Below, piece by piece: positions 53,473 through 62,734 of a DNA stretch of 64,000 nucleotides. The position numbers and the translations under genes are program-made. The stretch comes from Cytophagaceae bacterium. Lineage in GTDB: Bacteria > Bacteroidota > Bacteroidia > Cytophagales > Cytophagaceae. The stretch's first letter is position 1. Every line of letters starts with the position of its first letter. Below the pieces are notes generated by a model that did not search any database, had not been told where the DNA came from, and saw nothing but the letters and a program-made list of their open reading frames with translations. The stretch lies in the NCBI GenBank assembly GCA_025455005.1, contig JALONH010000003.1:62001-126000 (forward strand). Reading direction: 5' to 3'.

Positions 53473-54710
53473 TGGTGTTACTGTTGATTGTAGGTGTACT
53501 ATTTTTCTATTCAAAGGAAAAGATTCGGTTACTATTATCTACAAAATGTTTATGGATAGTTCTATATAAAAGTATATTCTTTGGGATATATTATTGGGTT
53601 TTTACTTATTTCTATCAAAAAATGGGTGATTCCTATCTTTTTTGGTCTAATACAATTCAGCTATCCAATATCATAGGGTATGATATAAAGGATTATTACG
53701 CTTTTTTAACGAATGATTTCATGACGTTACCTTTACCGAAGGATGTATATGCTACAGTTGTTATAGAACCAAGAGTCCTTTCGTTTATGAAGATTTTTTA
53801 TCTATTAGCAGCCTCATCGTTTTTCTCACCTATACTGTTAGCCTTTACTATCCTTGTTATTTCTTCTTGGATAGTTTTGTTAGTATCGGAGTCCTCTTTG
53901 ATAAAAGATAAAGCTAGTTTTTTAATTGCATTTGTCGTACTACCTACTTTCACGTTTCAGACTTCCGGGTTTAGTAAAGAAGCACTTATTTTACCTCTTT
54001 TACTTTGGATGTTTTCATTTATCGTACAGTTTAACTTTAGAAAAGGACAGTACATAGGTTTACTATTGTTTCTTCTACTCTTGTATTGGGTAATACAAGT
54101 AAAATATTATTATGCCTTTGTCTTTATTCTTATTACAGTAATATATTGGTTTTTAATAAAAGTACGTCTATCTAAGTGGTATATTACGATAGGTGTGTTA
54201 TTCGGTATAGGATTGACGGTACTTTTAGCACCCTTGTTGCACCCTTACTTGTCCTTACAACTATTGCCGGAATTAGTACATGTTAATTATACATTGTTTT
54301 GTCCGGATACAAACTATCCGAGTTGCATAGAACTACCTATAGATGGAACCTGGTACTCTATCCTATGGTCCCTACCCAAAGCGATTGTTTATGGGCTGTT
54401 TGCACCTTTACCCGGTATGGCCCACCATACATTGGCGTTCTTCGTATCATTGGAACATTGTATTGTAGGAATGTTGTTTTTAATAGCGCTATTCCATCTT
54501 TCCCAAAATAGATTCAAAGAATATGAAAAAATTATTTTCTTCTGTCTTCTTACCTTTGTATTGGGTTTAATAGCCATGTCGGCACCCAATGTGGGAAGTT
54601 TATTACGGTATAAACAAATTGTTTGGCCTATAATAGTTATGGGAATACTTCAGGAAGCAATACCACTGAAATGGAAAGAAAGCATAGTTTCATTCTGGAA
54701 TACGCTTTAA
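53469..54710 (+). CDS. Polytopic membrane protein, possible polysaccharide polymerase-like
   Basis: 413-aa protein with about ten hydrophobic helices separated by short loops. No enzyme motif is certain. The layout (many helices, a longer non-cytoplasmic loop around residues 260-310 with LCPDTNYPSCIELPIDGTWYS) resembles O-antigen ligase/polymerase or mannosyltransferase-type membrane proteins. A NeuD-like acyltransferase follows 59 bp later, which would fit surface glycan work. It is translationally coupled to DUF2851 (ATGA). The function is unassigned. Confidence 0.7.
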   Translation: MMVLLLIVGVLFFYSKEKIRLLLSTKCLWIVLYKSIFFGIYYWVFTYFYQKMGDSYLFWSNTIQLSNIIGYDIKDYYAFLTNDFMTLPLPKDVYATVVIEPRVLSFMKIFYLLAASSFFSPILLAFTILVISSWIVLLVSESSLIKDKASFLIAFVVLPTFTFQTSGFSKEALILPLLLWMFSFIVQFNFRKGQYIGLLLFLLLLYWVIQVKYYYAFVFILITVIYWFLIKVRLSKWYITIGVLFGIGLTVLLAPLLHPYLSLQLLPELVHVNYTLFCPDTNYPSCIELPIDGTWYSILWSLPKAIVYGLFAPLPGMAHHTLAFFVSLEHCIVGMLFLIALFHLSQNRFKEYEKIIFFCLLTFVLGLIAMSAPNVGSLLRYKQIVWPIIVMGILQEAIPLKWKESIVSFWNTL

Positions 54711-54731
54711 CTGTAAGTCCTACTTTTTTTA

Positions 54732-54739
54732 TACCTTTA
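54732..54739 (+). promoter_or_regulatory. Weak -7-like element before the acyltransferase gene
   Basis: TACCTTTA differs from TAnnTTTG in the last base and lies 30 bp before the ATG. No convincing -33 partner is seen. Confidence 0.3.
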
Positions 54740-54769
54740 CGACATAATATTCAAATGATAGAGTAGTGT

Positions 54770-55414
54770 ATGGAACGAAATGAAGCAGTAATAATATTTG
54801 GTGCCGGTGGATTAGGTCAGGTGGCACAGGAAATTGTTGAAAGTAATGGATTAGTAGTGTATGGTTTTTTAGATGATAAAAAAGAAATGCATGGAAAAGA
54901 GATTCACTTAGCCACAGTATTGGGTGATACCGACGATGAACAATTTTTAAAATTGATTGGTCAAAAGTGTGATGCCGTTGTAGCTATCGACGAACCTAAA
55001 TTAAAGCAACACATTACAAGGATGTTGTTGGATACTAAAAAAATCCAACCCATGAATGCGGTTCATCAACAAGTAAATCTTTCTCCAAAGTCTATAATAG
55101 GGTATGGTAATTTAATTAATATAGGTGTTACGATAGCTGCACATACCACAATCGGTAGTCATTGTATCGTACATGCAGGTGCCGTATTAGATCATAGTGC
55201 GACTTTGGAAGATTATGTTCAAGTAGGCAGTGGTGCAATACTAGGGGCCTCTGTTACAGTAGAAGAAGGAGCCTTTATAGGTGCAGGCGCAGTAGTGGTT
55301 TCAGGAGTTAAGATTGGTAAAAATGCACGTATAGGTGCCGGTTCAGTTGTAATTTCTGATGTTAAATCCGGTCAAACTGTATTTGGCAATCCGGCTCAAC
55401 CAGTAAAAGCATAA
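54770..55414 (+). CDS. NeuD/PglD-family sugar O- or N-acyltransferase
   Basis: 214-aa protein with a Rossmann-like N-terminal domain (EAVIIFGAGGLGQVAQEIVESNGLVVYGFLDD). A left-handed beta-helix of hexapeptide repeats follows (GYGNLINIGVTIAAHTTIGSHCIVHAGAVLDHSATLEDYVQVGSGAILG). H145-like and other catalytic histidines occur in HAGAVLDHSATLED. PglD and NeuD acetylate amino sugars or sialic acid. The neighbour upstream is a membrane protein of possible glycan function. It ends at a strong terminator. Confidence 0.86.
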   Translation: MERNEAVIIFGAGGLGQVAQEIVESNGLVVYGFLDDKKEMHGKEIHLATVLGDTDDEQFLKLIGQKCDAVVAIDEPKLKQHITRMLLDTKKIQPMNAVHQQVNLSPKSIIGYGNLINIGVTIAAHTTIGSHCIVHAGAVLDHSATLEDYVQVGSGAILGASVTVEEGAFIGAGAVVVSGVKIGKNARIGAGSVVISDVKSGQTVFGNPAQPVKA

Positions 55415-55439
55415 AACATCAGTATATTGTAAAAGAAGC

Positions 55440-55472
55440 AGCTGTTTCAATTTTTTGAAACAGCTTTTTTAT
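55440..55472 (+). terminator. Rho-independent terminator after the acyltransferase
   Basis: The 11-bp stem AGCTGTTTCAA-TTTT-TTGAAACAGCT is followed by TTTTTTATT, 26 bp past the stop. Confidence 0.85.
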
Positions 55473-55635
55473 TATGTGTATAGCCATGCCGTTACCTTTA
55501 AACCTTATTGGTTTTACATCATGGAAAGGAGAGTAGTAGCTTAGAAATCACACTCCAGTATACCATTACACCGGTTAAGATCCCCCTCTCTAAACGTTAC
55601 GACAGGGAATGATGCATTAAAAAATATATTTTTAG

Positions 55636-55643
55636 TATCTTTG
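55636..55643 (+). promoter_or_regulatory. -7 element for trhO
   Basis: TATCTTTG is an exact TAnnTTTG box, 39 bp before the chosen ATG at 55683. No clear -33 TTG lies 19-23 bp upstream. The rest of the 210-bp spacer after the terminator shows no gene. Confidence 0.5.
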
Positions 55644-55682
55644 CATACTTATGCATCACTTAGACTGAAACTAAGAAGAGTC

Positions 55683-56627
55683 ATGACAACGTATCAAATA
55701 GTATTATATTATTGCTATGCTCCGATCCAGGATCCGGAAGCATATCGCGAAGAACATCATTTAAAAGGACTAGCCTTAGGTATAAAAGGGCGCATCATTA
55801 TAGCCCCTGAAGGATTAAATGGAACAGTATCCGGAACGTCAGAAGCTTGTAACGCTTATATGGAATACATACATTCCGATCCTCGTTTTGCTACTACCGA
55901 TTTTAAAGTTGAATCCTATCACGAACATGCGTTTCAAAAGTTGCATGTTCGAGTAAAACCTGAAATTGTACATTCTTCCTTACATCATATTAACCCAACA
56001 CAAAAAACAGGTATTCATTTAGCACCTGCAGCATTTAAAGAAATGAAAGACCGAGACGATGTAGTGGTTTTAGATGTTCGTTCTAATTATGAACATCAAA
56101 TGGGGAAATTTAAAAATGCTGTGACATTGGACATTGAAAACTTTAGAGAATTCCCTGATAAAATAAAAGAATTAGAACAGTATAAAGGTAAAAAGATTTT
56201 AACCTATTGTACCGGAGGTATTAAATGTGAAAAAGCATCCGCCTATTTATTAGAACAAGGATTTCCGGAAGTATATCAGTTACATGGAGGTATAATAAAA
56301 TATGGTTTAGAAGAGGGAGGCGAAGATTTTGAAGGGAAATGTTATGTTTTCGATGGTAGAATCGTAGCGGATGTCAATAAAGTAAATCCGGTGGTAATAT
56401 CTTCCTGTTATGTTTGTGGAAAGCCTAGTGCACGTATGGTTAATTGTGCTAATCCGGTTTGTAATCGACATGAACCCATCTGTGAGGCTTGTGGCTGGGA
56501 AATGGATGGAGCCTGTTCTACAGAATGCAAGGAACATCCGGAAAAAAGACCTTACGATGGCAGTGGGTATTATGCTAAAGAGTTAAACGGGTATGATCCG
56601 TACAAACATGCGATAAGAAAAAAATAA
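55683..56627 (+). CDS. trhO: tRNA uridine(34) hydroxylase TrhO (rhodanese family)
   Basis: 314-aa TrhO (YceA) protein that hydroxylates U34 of certain tRNAs. The acylphosphatase-like N-terminal domain (GLALGIKGRIIIAPEGLNGTVSG) precedes a rhodanese domain with D131-VRSNYEHQMG and active-site C176 (TYCTGGIKCEKASAYL). A cysteine-rich C-terminal part (CYVCGKPSARMVNCANPVCNRHEPICEACGW) probably binds zinc. The ATG at 55683 is preferred to an upstream alternative start that overlaps the -7 element. Confidence 0.92.
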   Translation: MTTYQIVLYYCYAPIQDPEAYREEHHLKGLALGIKGRIIIAPEGLNGTVSGTSEACNAYMEYIHSDPRFATTDFKVESYHEHAFQKLHVRVKPEIVHSSLHHINPTQKTGIHLAPAAFKEMKDRDDVVVLDVRSNYEHQMGKFKNAVTLDIENFREFPDKIKELEQYKGKKILTYCTGGIKCEKASAYLLEQGFPEVYQLHGGIIKYGLEEGGEDFEGKCYVFDGRIVADVNKVNPVVISSCYVCGKPSARMVNCANPVCNRHEPICEACGWEMDGACSTECKEHPEKRPYDGSGYYAKELNGYDPYKHAIRKK

Positions 56628-56633
56628 GTTCAT

Positions 56634-56667
56634 AAAAAAAGGCTACTGAGTAAGTAGCCTTTTTTTT
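56634..56667. terminator. Bidirectional terminator between trhO and metG
   Basis: AAAAAAAGGCTACT-N5-AGTAGCCTTTTTTTT forms a 14-bp stem with A/T tracts on both sides. It serves converging trhO and metG. Confidence 0.88.
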
Positions 56668-56686
56668 ATTTCAATGGATGGTTTCA

Positions 56687-58753
56687 TTAACTCACCGTAC
56701 TGCCATTCATTACTTGTTTGTTTGGCTGCATAAAGGCTAAACTACCATCTGCATTTTCGGCCATAAGTATCATTCCTTGCGACATAATTCCTTTTATTTC
56801 TCTGGGAGCTAAGTTCGCTAGTAAACATACTTGCTGACCAACTATTTTTTCTGGTTCAAAAAACTCAGCAATACCACTAACTACTGTGCGGATGTCTACG
56901 CCTGTATCTAAAGTTAACTTTAATAACTTCTTCGTCTTTGCTACTTTCTCAGCTGCAGTAATAGTTGCAATTCGAATATCCATTTTGCTGAATTCATCAA
57001 ACGTTACGTTCTGTTTCAGTTCTTTAGCTTGAGCATTCGCCAGCTCATTGGCTTTTTTAGTGTCTTCTAATTTTTTAATCTGAGCTTCAATTGTGCTATC
57101 TTCTATTTTTTCGAATAACAAATGAACAGGGCCTAAGCCTTGTCCTTCTTTTAATAGGTTGGATGAACCGGCATTTTTCCATGTAACAGTAGATAATTGT
57201 AACATCTCTGCTAATTTTTCTGCTGAGAAGGGTAGAAAAGGTTCTACTACTATTCGTAGGTTGGCAGCGATTTGTAAACTGATATGTAAAATTGTCCCCA
57301 CACGTTCCGGTTGGTCCTTAAATATTTTCCATGGTTCTGTATCTGCTAAATATTTATTGCCCAGTCGTGCCATGTCCATAAGGTGCCCCAGTGCCTCTCG
57401 GAACTTGTAGGATTCAATGGATTGAGCTATAGAATCCGGTATTTCCTTTAACATACTTAAGGTTGCTTCATCGATAGGTTCTACTGTTCCAAGTTTAGGA
57501 ACCTTACCTTCAAAATATTTTTGTGTAAGCACTAAAGCACGATTAATAAAATTACCCAAAATGGCAACCAACTCATTATTATTTCGCGCTTGAAAATCCC
57601 TCCATGTAAAATCATTATCTTTTGTTTCCGGAGCATTTGCACATAACACATAACGAAGTACATCTTGTTGATTCGGAAATTCTTCCAGATATTCATGAAG
57701 CCACACAGCCCAATTACGAGAAGTAGAGATTTTATCTCCTTCTAAATTCATAAATTCGTTAGCAGGTATATTGGCTGGAAGAATGTAAGATCCTTCTGCT
57801 TTTAACATAGCAGGGAAAATGATACAATGAAATACAATATTATCTTTACCTATAAAGTGTACTAATTTTGTATCTTCTTTTTTCCAATAATCTTCCCAAA
57901 CATGATGTTTATGAATAGGTTTTACTTCACTCTTGAAATAGTCTTTCGTTGCCGAAATATACCCTATCGGAGCGTCAAACCATACATATAAAACTTTTCC
58001 ATCTGCGTTTGGAACCGGAACCGGTACTCCCCAGTCTAAATCACGCGTTACAGCACGAGGTTGAAGACCCGCATCTAACCACGATTTGCATTGACCATAT
58101 ACATTCGTTTTCCAATCTTGTTTATGTTCTTTTAGAATCCATTCTTTTAAAAATGGTTCGTAGGCATCTAAGGGCAAATACCAATGTTTTGTTGTCTTTA
58201 AAATGGGTTTTTCTCCGCTTAGAGTAGAACGCGGTTGTATTAATTCAGATGGACTTAAGGTTGAGCCGCATTTTTCACATTGGTCACCATAAGCGTTCTC
58301 ATTACCACATTTTGGGCATGTGCCCATGATATAGCGATCGGCTAAAAATTGTTGTGCTACCGGATCAAAGTATTGTTCACTACTTTCTTCAATAAAACAA
58401 TTTTTATCATATAACGCTTTAAAATACGCTGAACTGGTTTCGTAATGAGTAGGAGAAGACGTGCGAGAATAAATGTCAAACGATATCCCTAGTTGCTGGA
58501 ACGAATCTTTAATAAGGTTATGATACTTATCAACGATTTGTTGAGGTGTTACTCCTTCTTTCTTAGCACGAATAGTAATGGGTACCCCATGTTCATCTGA
58601 CCCGCCGATGAACAAGACATTTGCACCGGTAGAACGCAAATAGCGAACATAAATATCGGCCGGTATGTACACACCGGCTAAATGACCAATATGAACAGGT
58701 CCGTTGGCATAGGGCAAAGCAGAGGTGACAGTATAGCGTTTAAACGATTGCAT
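56687..58753 (-). CDS. metG: Methionyl-tRNA synthetase with C-terminal tRNA-binding domain
   Basis: 688-aa class I synthetase charging tRNA-Met. HIGH motif is [13 protein letters not shown], and the KMSKS-equivalent is [13 protein letters not shown]. The zinc-binding insertion [17 protein letters not shown] is complete. An anticodon-binding helical domain follows. A C-terminal EMAPII-like tRNA-binding domain (about 580-688, [34 protein letters not shown]) allows dimerisation. The length is typical of the dimeric form. It is a single-gene unit. Confidence 0.97.
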   Translation of the reverse strand: MQSFKRYTVTSALPYANGPVHIGHLAGVYIPADIYVRYLRSTGANVLFIGGSDEHGVPITIRAKKEGVTPQQIVDKYHNLIKDSFQQLGISFDIYSRTSSPTHYETSSAYFKALYDKNCFIEESSEQYFDPVAQQFLADRYIMGTCPKCGNENAYGDQCEKCGSTLSPSELIQPRSTLSGEKPILKTTKHWYLPLDAYEPFLKEWILKEHKQDWKTNVYGQCKSWLDAGLQPRAVTRDLDWGVPVPVPNADGKVLYVWFDAPIGYISATKDYFKSEVKPIHKHHVWEDYWKKEDTKLVHFIGKDNIVFHCIIFPAMLKAEGSYILPANIPANEFMNLEGDKISTSRNWAVWLHEYLEEFPNQQDVLRYVLCANAPETKDNDFTWRDFQARNNNELVAILGNFINRALVLTQKYFEGKVPKLGTVEPIDEATLSMLKEIPDSIAQSIESYKFREALGHLMDMARLGNKYLADTEPWKIFKDQPERVGTILHISLQIAANLRIVVEPFLPFSAEKLAEMLQLSTVTWKNAGSSNLLKEGQGLGPVHLLFEKIEDSTIEAQIKKLEDTKKANELANAQAKELKQNVTFDEFSKMDIRIATITAAEKVAKTKKLLKLTLDTGVDIRTVVSGIAEFFEPEKIVGQQVCLLANLAPREIKGIMSQGMILMAENADGSLAFMQPNKQVMNGSTVS

Positions 58754-58802
58754 AATTCAAGTTGTAAGTATTTGGTCCACTTCAGAGACCCAATGAAGAG
58801 GT

Positions 58803-58810
58803 CAAATATA
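58803..58810 (-). promoter_or_regulatory. -7 element for metG
   Basis: On the minus strand TATATTTG is an exact TAnnTTTG box, about 50 bp upstream of the metG ATG. No convincing -33 TTG was found at the usual distance. Confidence 0.45.
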
Positions 58811-58945
58811 CGTAAATTCAATGAATTAGAAGGAAATGCCCTTTAGGGATACCGTTACTTTCTCATAAGGTTAGGCGCTTATATTCCTATTTCAGTAAGG
58901 AATAATACTAATTTCATCAAAATGAAATAGTTATTTTACATACAC

Positions 58946-58979
58946 TTGAACTGTTTTATCTCATTTTTTCGTACTTTTG
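58946..58979 (+). promoter_or_regulatory. Promoter of typA
   Basis: TTG at 58946-58948, a 23-bp spacer and the exact -7 box TACTTTTG at 58972-58979. The predicted leader is about 17 nt before the ATG at 59003. This also argues against an upstream alternative start at 58946. Confidence 0.6.
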
Positions 58980-59002
58980 CCCTTCGAATTTTACGTACAC
59001 CT

Positions 59003-60808
59003 ATGTCAGGAATCAGAAACATTGCAATTATTGCGCACGTTGACCACGGTAAAACTACCCTGGTAGATAAAATTATTCATGCATCAAAAATCTTTAGAGA
59101 GAATCAAGTTTTTGATGATTTAATACTCGATAATAATGACCAAGAGAGAGAACGCGGTATCACGATTTTAGCTAAAAACGTTTCAGTTCGCTACAAAGGT
59201 GTTAAAATTAATATCATTGATACTCCCGGTCACGCCGACTTTGGTGGTGAAGTAGAGCGTGTATTGAAAATGGCGGATGGTGTATTACTGTTAGTGGATG
59301 CATTTGAAGGGGTTATGCCACAAACGCGTTTTGTGTTAAGTAAAGCGTTAGGATTAGGCCTTACTCCCATCGTAGTGGTGAATAAAGTAGATAAAGAAAA
59401 TTGTCGCCCGGACGAAGTGCACGAAGAGGTATTCGACTTAATGTTTAACCTGGGGGCCACAGAAAAACAATTAGACTTTGCTACCTATTACGGTTCCGGT
59501 CGTAACGGATGGATGAGTGATGATTGGAAAGTCAAAACAGAAGAGATTACTCCATTATTAGATGGTATCATAAAATATATTCCGGAAGCACCGGCTCCGG
59601 AGGGTACTCCTCAAATGCAAGTGACATCTTTGGATTTTTCCAGTTATACCGGTCGTATTGCGATAGGTCGTGTATTCCGAGGTGAATTAAAAGAAGGCGC
59701 ACCTTACTCTTTAACAAAAGCAGATGGAAGTGTAAAAAAAGTAAGAATTAAAGAATTATTTACGTTTGAAGGTTTAGGTCGCGCACGTGCGGAAGTGGTA
59801 AAAGCAGGGGATATATGTGCTGTGGTAGGATTGGATGATTTTGAAATTGGAGATTCCGTTTGTGATTTCGAAAATCCGGAACCATTAGAGCGTATTGCAG
59901 TAGATGAACCAACGATGAGTATGTTGTTTACGATTAACAACTCGCCTTTCTTTGGTAAAGAAGGTAAGTTTGTAACTTCTCGTCACTTACGCGATCGTTT
60001 GACTAAAGAATTAGAAAAGAACTTAGCGTTAAGAGTTCAATCTACCGATACGGAAGATAAATTTTTAGTTTATGGTAGAGGTATTCTTCACTTGTCTGTA
60101 TTAATCGAGACAATGCGTCGCGAAGGCTACGAACTACAAGTAGGTCAGCCACAAGTATTGTATAAAGAAATCGACGGTGCTAAGTGTGAACCTATTGAAA
60201 CCTTAGTAGTGGACGTTCCTCAGGAGACTGCGGGTAAAGTAATTGAATTAGCGACAATGCGCAAAGGCGAATTACTAGTAATGGAGCCCAAAGGCGATGT
60301 TCAACATTTAGAATTTAAAATTCCATCCAGAGGTATTATAGGTTTACGAACCAACGTATTGACAGCTACCTTTGGAGAGGCTATCATGACGCACCGTTTT
60401 GTAGGCTATGAACCATTTAAAGGAGTTATACCGGAGCGTAATGCAGGTTCTTTGATTGCTATGGATGGAGGTTCCGTTACAGCTTATGCATTAGATAAAC
60501 TTCAAGATCGAGGTAAATTCTTCATCGAGCCGGGAGATGAAGTGTACATGGGCATGGTAATCGGAGAGCACAATCGTCAAAACGATTTGGCTTTGAACGT
60601 TCAACGTGAAAAGAAACTGACTAATATGCGTGCATCCGGATCGGATGAAAACGTGAAAATTGCTCCTAAAATCGATTTCTCTCTTGAAGAAATGATGGAG
60701 TATATTCAGAAAGACGAATACATTGAAGTAACACCAAAATCCCTTCGTATGCGTAAGATTATCTTAGATGATAATGAAAGACAACGTATGGCGAAGAAAG
60801 GAGACTAA
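59003..60808 (+). CDS. typA: Ribosome-binding translational GTPase TypA/BipA
   Basis: 601-aa elongation-factor-like GTPase involved in ribosome assembly and stress adaptation. I start at MSGIRNIAIIAHVDHGKTTLV, directly giving the G1 motif. G2 RERGITIL, G3 IDTPGHADFGGEVE and G4 VVNKVDKE follow. Domain II, two EF-G-like domains and the BipA-specific C-terminal domain are complete (KGDVQHLEFKIPSRGIIGLRTNVLTATFGEAIM). A terminator follows three bases after the stop. Confidence 0.97.
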   Translation: MSGIRNIAIIAHVDHGKTTLVDKIIHASKIFRENQVFDDLILDNNDQERERGITILAKNVSVRYKGVKINIIDTPGHADFGGEVERVLKMADGVLLLVDAFEGVMPQTRFVLSKALGLGLTPIVVVNKVDKENCRPDEVHEEVFDLMFNLGATEKQLDFATYYGSGRNGWMSDDWKVKTEEITPLLDGIIKYIPEAPAPEGTPQMQVTSLDFSSYTGRIAIGRVFRGELKEGAPYSLTKADGSVKKVRIKELFTFEGLGRARAEVVKAGDICAVVGLDDFEIGDSVCDFENPEPLERIAVDEPTMSMLFTINNSPFFGKEGKFVTSRHLRDRLTKELEKNLALRVQSTDTEDKFLVYGRGILHLSVLIETMRREGYELQVGQPQVLYKEIDGAKCEPIETLVVDVPQETAGKVIELATMRKGELLVMEPKGDVQHLEFKIPSRGIIGLRTNVLTATFGEAIMTHRFVGYEPFKGVIPERNAGSLIAMDGGSVTAYALDKLQDRGKFFIEPGDEVYMGMVIGEHNRQNDLALNVQREKKLTNMRASGSDENVKIAPKIDFSLEEMMEYIQKDEYIEVTPKSLRMRKIILDDNERQRMAKKGD

Positions 60809-60810
60809 AT

Positions 60811-60835
60811 AAAAAGGGGCTTAAGCCCCTTTTTT
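60811..60835. terminator. Bidirectional palindromic terminator after typA
   Basis: AAAAAGGGGCTTAAGCCCCT plus T-run is a perfect palindrome flanked by A- and T-tracts. It serves typA and the opposing hypothetical gene, whose stop lies at its T-run. Confidence 0.88.
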
Positions 60836-61283
60836 ATTTTTTTAAACTATCAATAAAGAAAACATCTGCTAATTGACCATTTTCTAAGACATACGTTTGA
60901 CTTCTGCCATTTATCACTTTTGTGTCTAGTGGTATTTTATATTTTTTAAACGAATCCATGTCTACTTTATTAGTATTCTTTTTATAAACTTTTGTCTGAT
61001 CATCCTTAAGTAACATTGGTGGAACGATTCGACTATTTTCTACGCGGATCATTCCTTCGTAACATTTGCGTGTTATCATGGAATCTTGTTGGTAGCGAAT
61101 GGTCACTATAACTTTATGCATTCCGTTACGCAATTCATAAGTACCTTTTTCTTTAAATAATTGAACATAATAGGTGTACAATTGTGCCGTATCCTTGGTG
61201 ACTTCTGTTGTGGTTTGTGCAAACGAAATACGACTCACACAAAGAAATAGAAAAAGGAAGCTGAAGATTGAAGATGTTTTCAT
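60834..61283 (-). CDS. Secreted hypothetical protein
   Basis: 149-aa protein with a signal peptide (SIFSFLFLFLCVSRISFAQ). The mature part has beta-strand-like patterns (GTYELRNGMHKVIVTIRYQQDS; ITRKCYEGMIRVENSRIVPP) and no recognised family or cysteine pair. It ends in KK at the T-run of the typA terminator. It is divergent from an outer-membrane barrel gene with only 50 bp between them. The function is unknown; periplasmic or outer-membrane location is inferred. Confidence 0.72.
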   Translation of the reverse strand: MKTSSIFSFLFLFLCVSRISFAQTTTEVTKDTAQLYTYYVQLFKEKGTYELRNGMHKVIVTIRYQQDSMITRKCYEGMIRVENSRIVPPMLLKDDQTKVYKKNTNKVDMDSFKKYKIPLDTKVINGRSQTYVLENGQLADVFFIDSLKK

Positions 61284-61333
61284 AGATGTAAATAGATTAT
61301 TTTGTTAAATTAGAGAAATTTTTAAAAAAAACT

Positions 61334-61957
61334 ATGGAGACATTTAAACAAGTATTCAAATCAATTAGTTGGGCTTTGTTATTCGTTCTTTCCTTTTCTT
61401 CTCGTGCACAGTCTTTAGAGTTGTATGGTATGAGTGGTTGGATGTTTGCCGGTCGATCCGGTTCCGTTAATATTATCAATAACGCACCTGCAATTGTTGG
61501 ACTAGATTATATTTTACCAAGTAATATAGGAGTTGGGGTTTCCTATACCTATTTGAATACCGATTTAGAATTTTTGAACCCTTACAATGGTTTTAGCAGA
61601 GGGGATCGGTTAGGATTTCAACAAAACTACCTTATGTTGCAATTCTCTCGTCAATTTGAAGTTCCTTCTAATGAAAATATTATCCCATATACCACCTTTG
61701 GTGTAGGCGCTTTTTTCTATGATGTGAAAACACCAAATTTCACTACCCAAGGTAAATTAGCTTTTGGATTGGGAGCAGGTGTGAAATTTATGTTATCTGA
61801 AAAAATTGGTTTAAAACTACAAGCACGAATTCAGTCCCCAATAGCAGGCGCTGGACTATATTTTGGTGTAGGTACAGGTGGCGTAAGTTCTGGAGTTAGT
61901 ACTTATTCCTATTTAGTACAATTTGATACATCCGGCGGATTAGTATTTAAGTTTTAA
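61334..61957 (+). CDS. Outer-membrane beta-barrel protein
   Basis: 207-aa protein with signal peptide (ISWALLFVLSFSSRAQ). About eight amphipathic strands follow (VGLDYILPSNIGVGVSYTYLNTDLEF, LGFQQNYLMLQFSRQFEV, PYTTFGVGAFFYDV, LAFGLGAGVKFMLSEKIGLKLQARIQ) and a C-terminal strand ending in F. The pattern is that of small OmpW/OmpX-type eight-strand barrels. No specific function. It is followed 18 bp later by the hydrolase-like gene. Confidence 0.82.
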   Translation: METFKQVFKSISWALLFVLSFSSRAQSLELYGMSGWMFAGRSGSVNIINNAPAIVGLDYILPSNIGVGVSYTYLNTDLEFLNPYNGFSRGDRLGFQQNYLMLQFSRQFEVPSNENIIPYTTFGVGAFFYDVKTPNFTTQGKLAFGLGAGVKFMLSEKIGLKLQARIQSPIAGAGLYFGVGTGGVSSGVSTYSYLVQFDTSGGLVFKF

Positions 61958-61975
61958 TTTTCAATACTATTATAT

Positions 61976-62734
61976 ATGTATCGATATGGAATCGATCCAA
62001 CTAAGTGCACTTACTTAGGGAACGGCTCTGTATCGATACTTTTTTTTGATGGTATTCTATCGCCGCAAGCCCATTCCAGTGGCGCTTCTAGAATTAAAGA
62101 CCTTTTAGTGCAAAAGTATCCAAACACCGGAATACTTTACATACCTACCGATGCCGCTATTTCCAAAATTGAATATAAGGTATTAACGGATGAGTATTCC
62201 GATGGAAAAGTTGAATTGGCAGATTCTTTACTATGTATAGGGTATAGCTTAGGTGCAAGAAGTGCTTATGCCTTCTACATGCACTACCCGCACCGTGTTC
62301 GCCAGATGATTGGTATAAGTCCAGAATTTATTCGTCCTTCCGTCATGTTCACTTTTTTAACTCAACATAAAATGGGGAAAGCACTTTTAAACTATTGGGT
62401 CCAGCACCCTACGATAGCAGTCAAATTGATACGCTTTTTTCTCCGACAAATAGATCCGGCTTTTATTTCTATTTATGAGGCTTTACAATCCTCGGATACC
62501 TATCGACAGTATTGGTATACATCTTGGAAAAACATCGGTGTAGTGTTGTTGTATCCTGTGATAGATTCCAATAACCCCAATAAGTGCCTTATGGTATATG
62601 CTCAAACGGAACGGTGGATACGTAAGCCGAAAAAAAAAGATTGTCTACGCTGGCAAATTCAAGTAGTCGAAGAGCCCGATACGCAGCACACCAACATTGC
62701 CCGAGTGTGGTTACAAAAAAATAGTTTAAAGTGA
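61976..62734 (+). CDS. Alpha/beta-hydrolase-like protein
   Basis: 252-aa cytoplasmic protein. A nucleophile-elbow-like segment GYSLGARSAYAFYMHYP lies near residues 84-100, followed by RVRQMIGISPEFIRPS, as in alpha/beta hydrolases. The early strand region SVSILFFDGILSPQAHSS fits the oxyanion-hole region. A catalytic acid and histidine may be in the C-terminal part (EEPDTQHTNIARVWL), which I cannot place with confidence. No substrate is suggested. Its 3' end overlaps the opposing gene by nine bases. Confidence 0.65.
   Translation: MYRYGIDPTKCTYLGNGSVSILFFDGILSPQAHSSGASRIKDLLVQKYPNTGILYIPTDAAISKIEYKVLTDEYSDGKVELADSLLCIGYSLGARSAYAFYMHYPHRVRQMIGISPEFIRPSVMFTFLTQHKMGKALLNYWVQHPTIAVKLIRFFLRQIDPAFISIYEALQSSDTYRQYWYTSWKNIGVVLLYPVIDSNNPNKCLMVYAQTERWIRKPKKKDCLRWQIQVVEEPDTQHTNIARVWLQKNSLK

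Noticed and set aside
55651-55668. Five-codon frame (MHHLD) in the trhO leader as a regulatory leader peptide
   Set aside because: It is very short, has no hairpin pair downstream, and could easily occur by chance.
56687-58753. KISTS instead of KMSKS in methionyl-tRNA synthetase
   Set aside because: This variant is common in the dimeric bacterial and archaeal MetG type and is not unusual.
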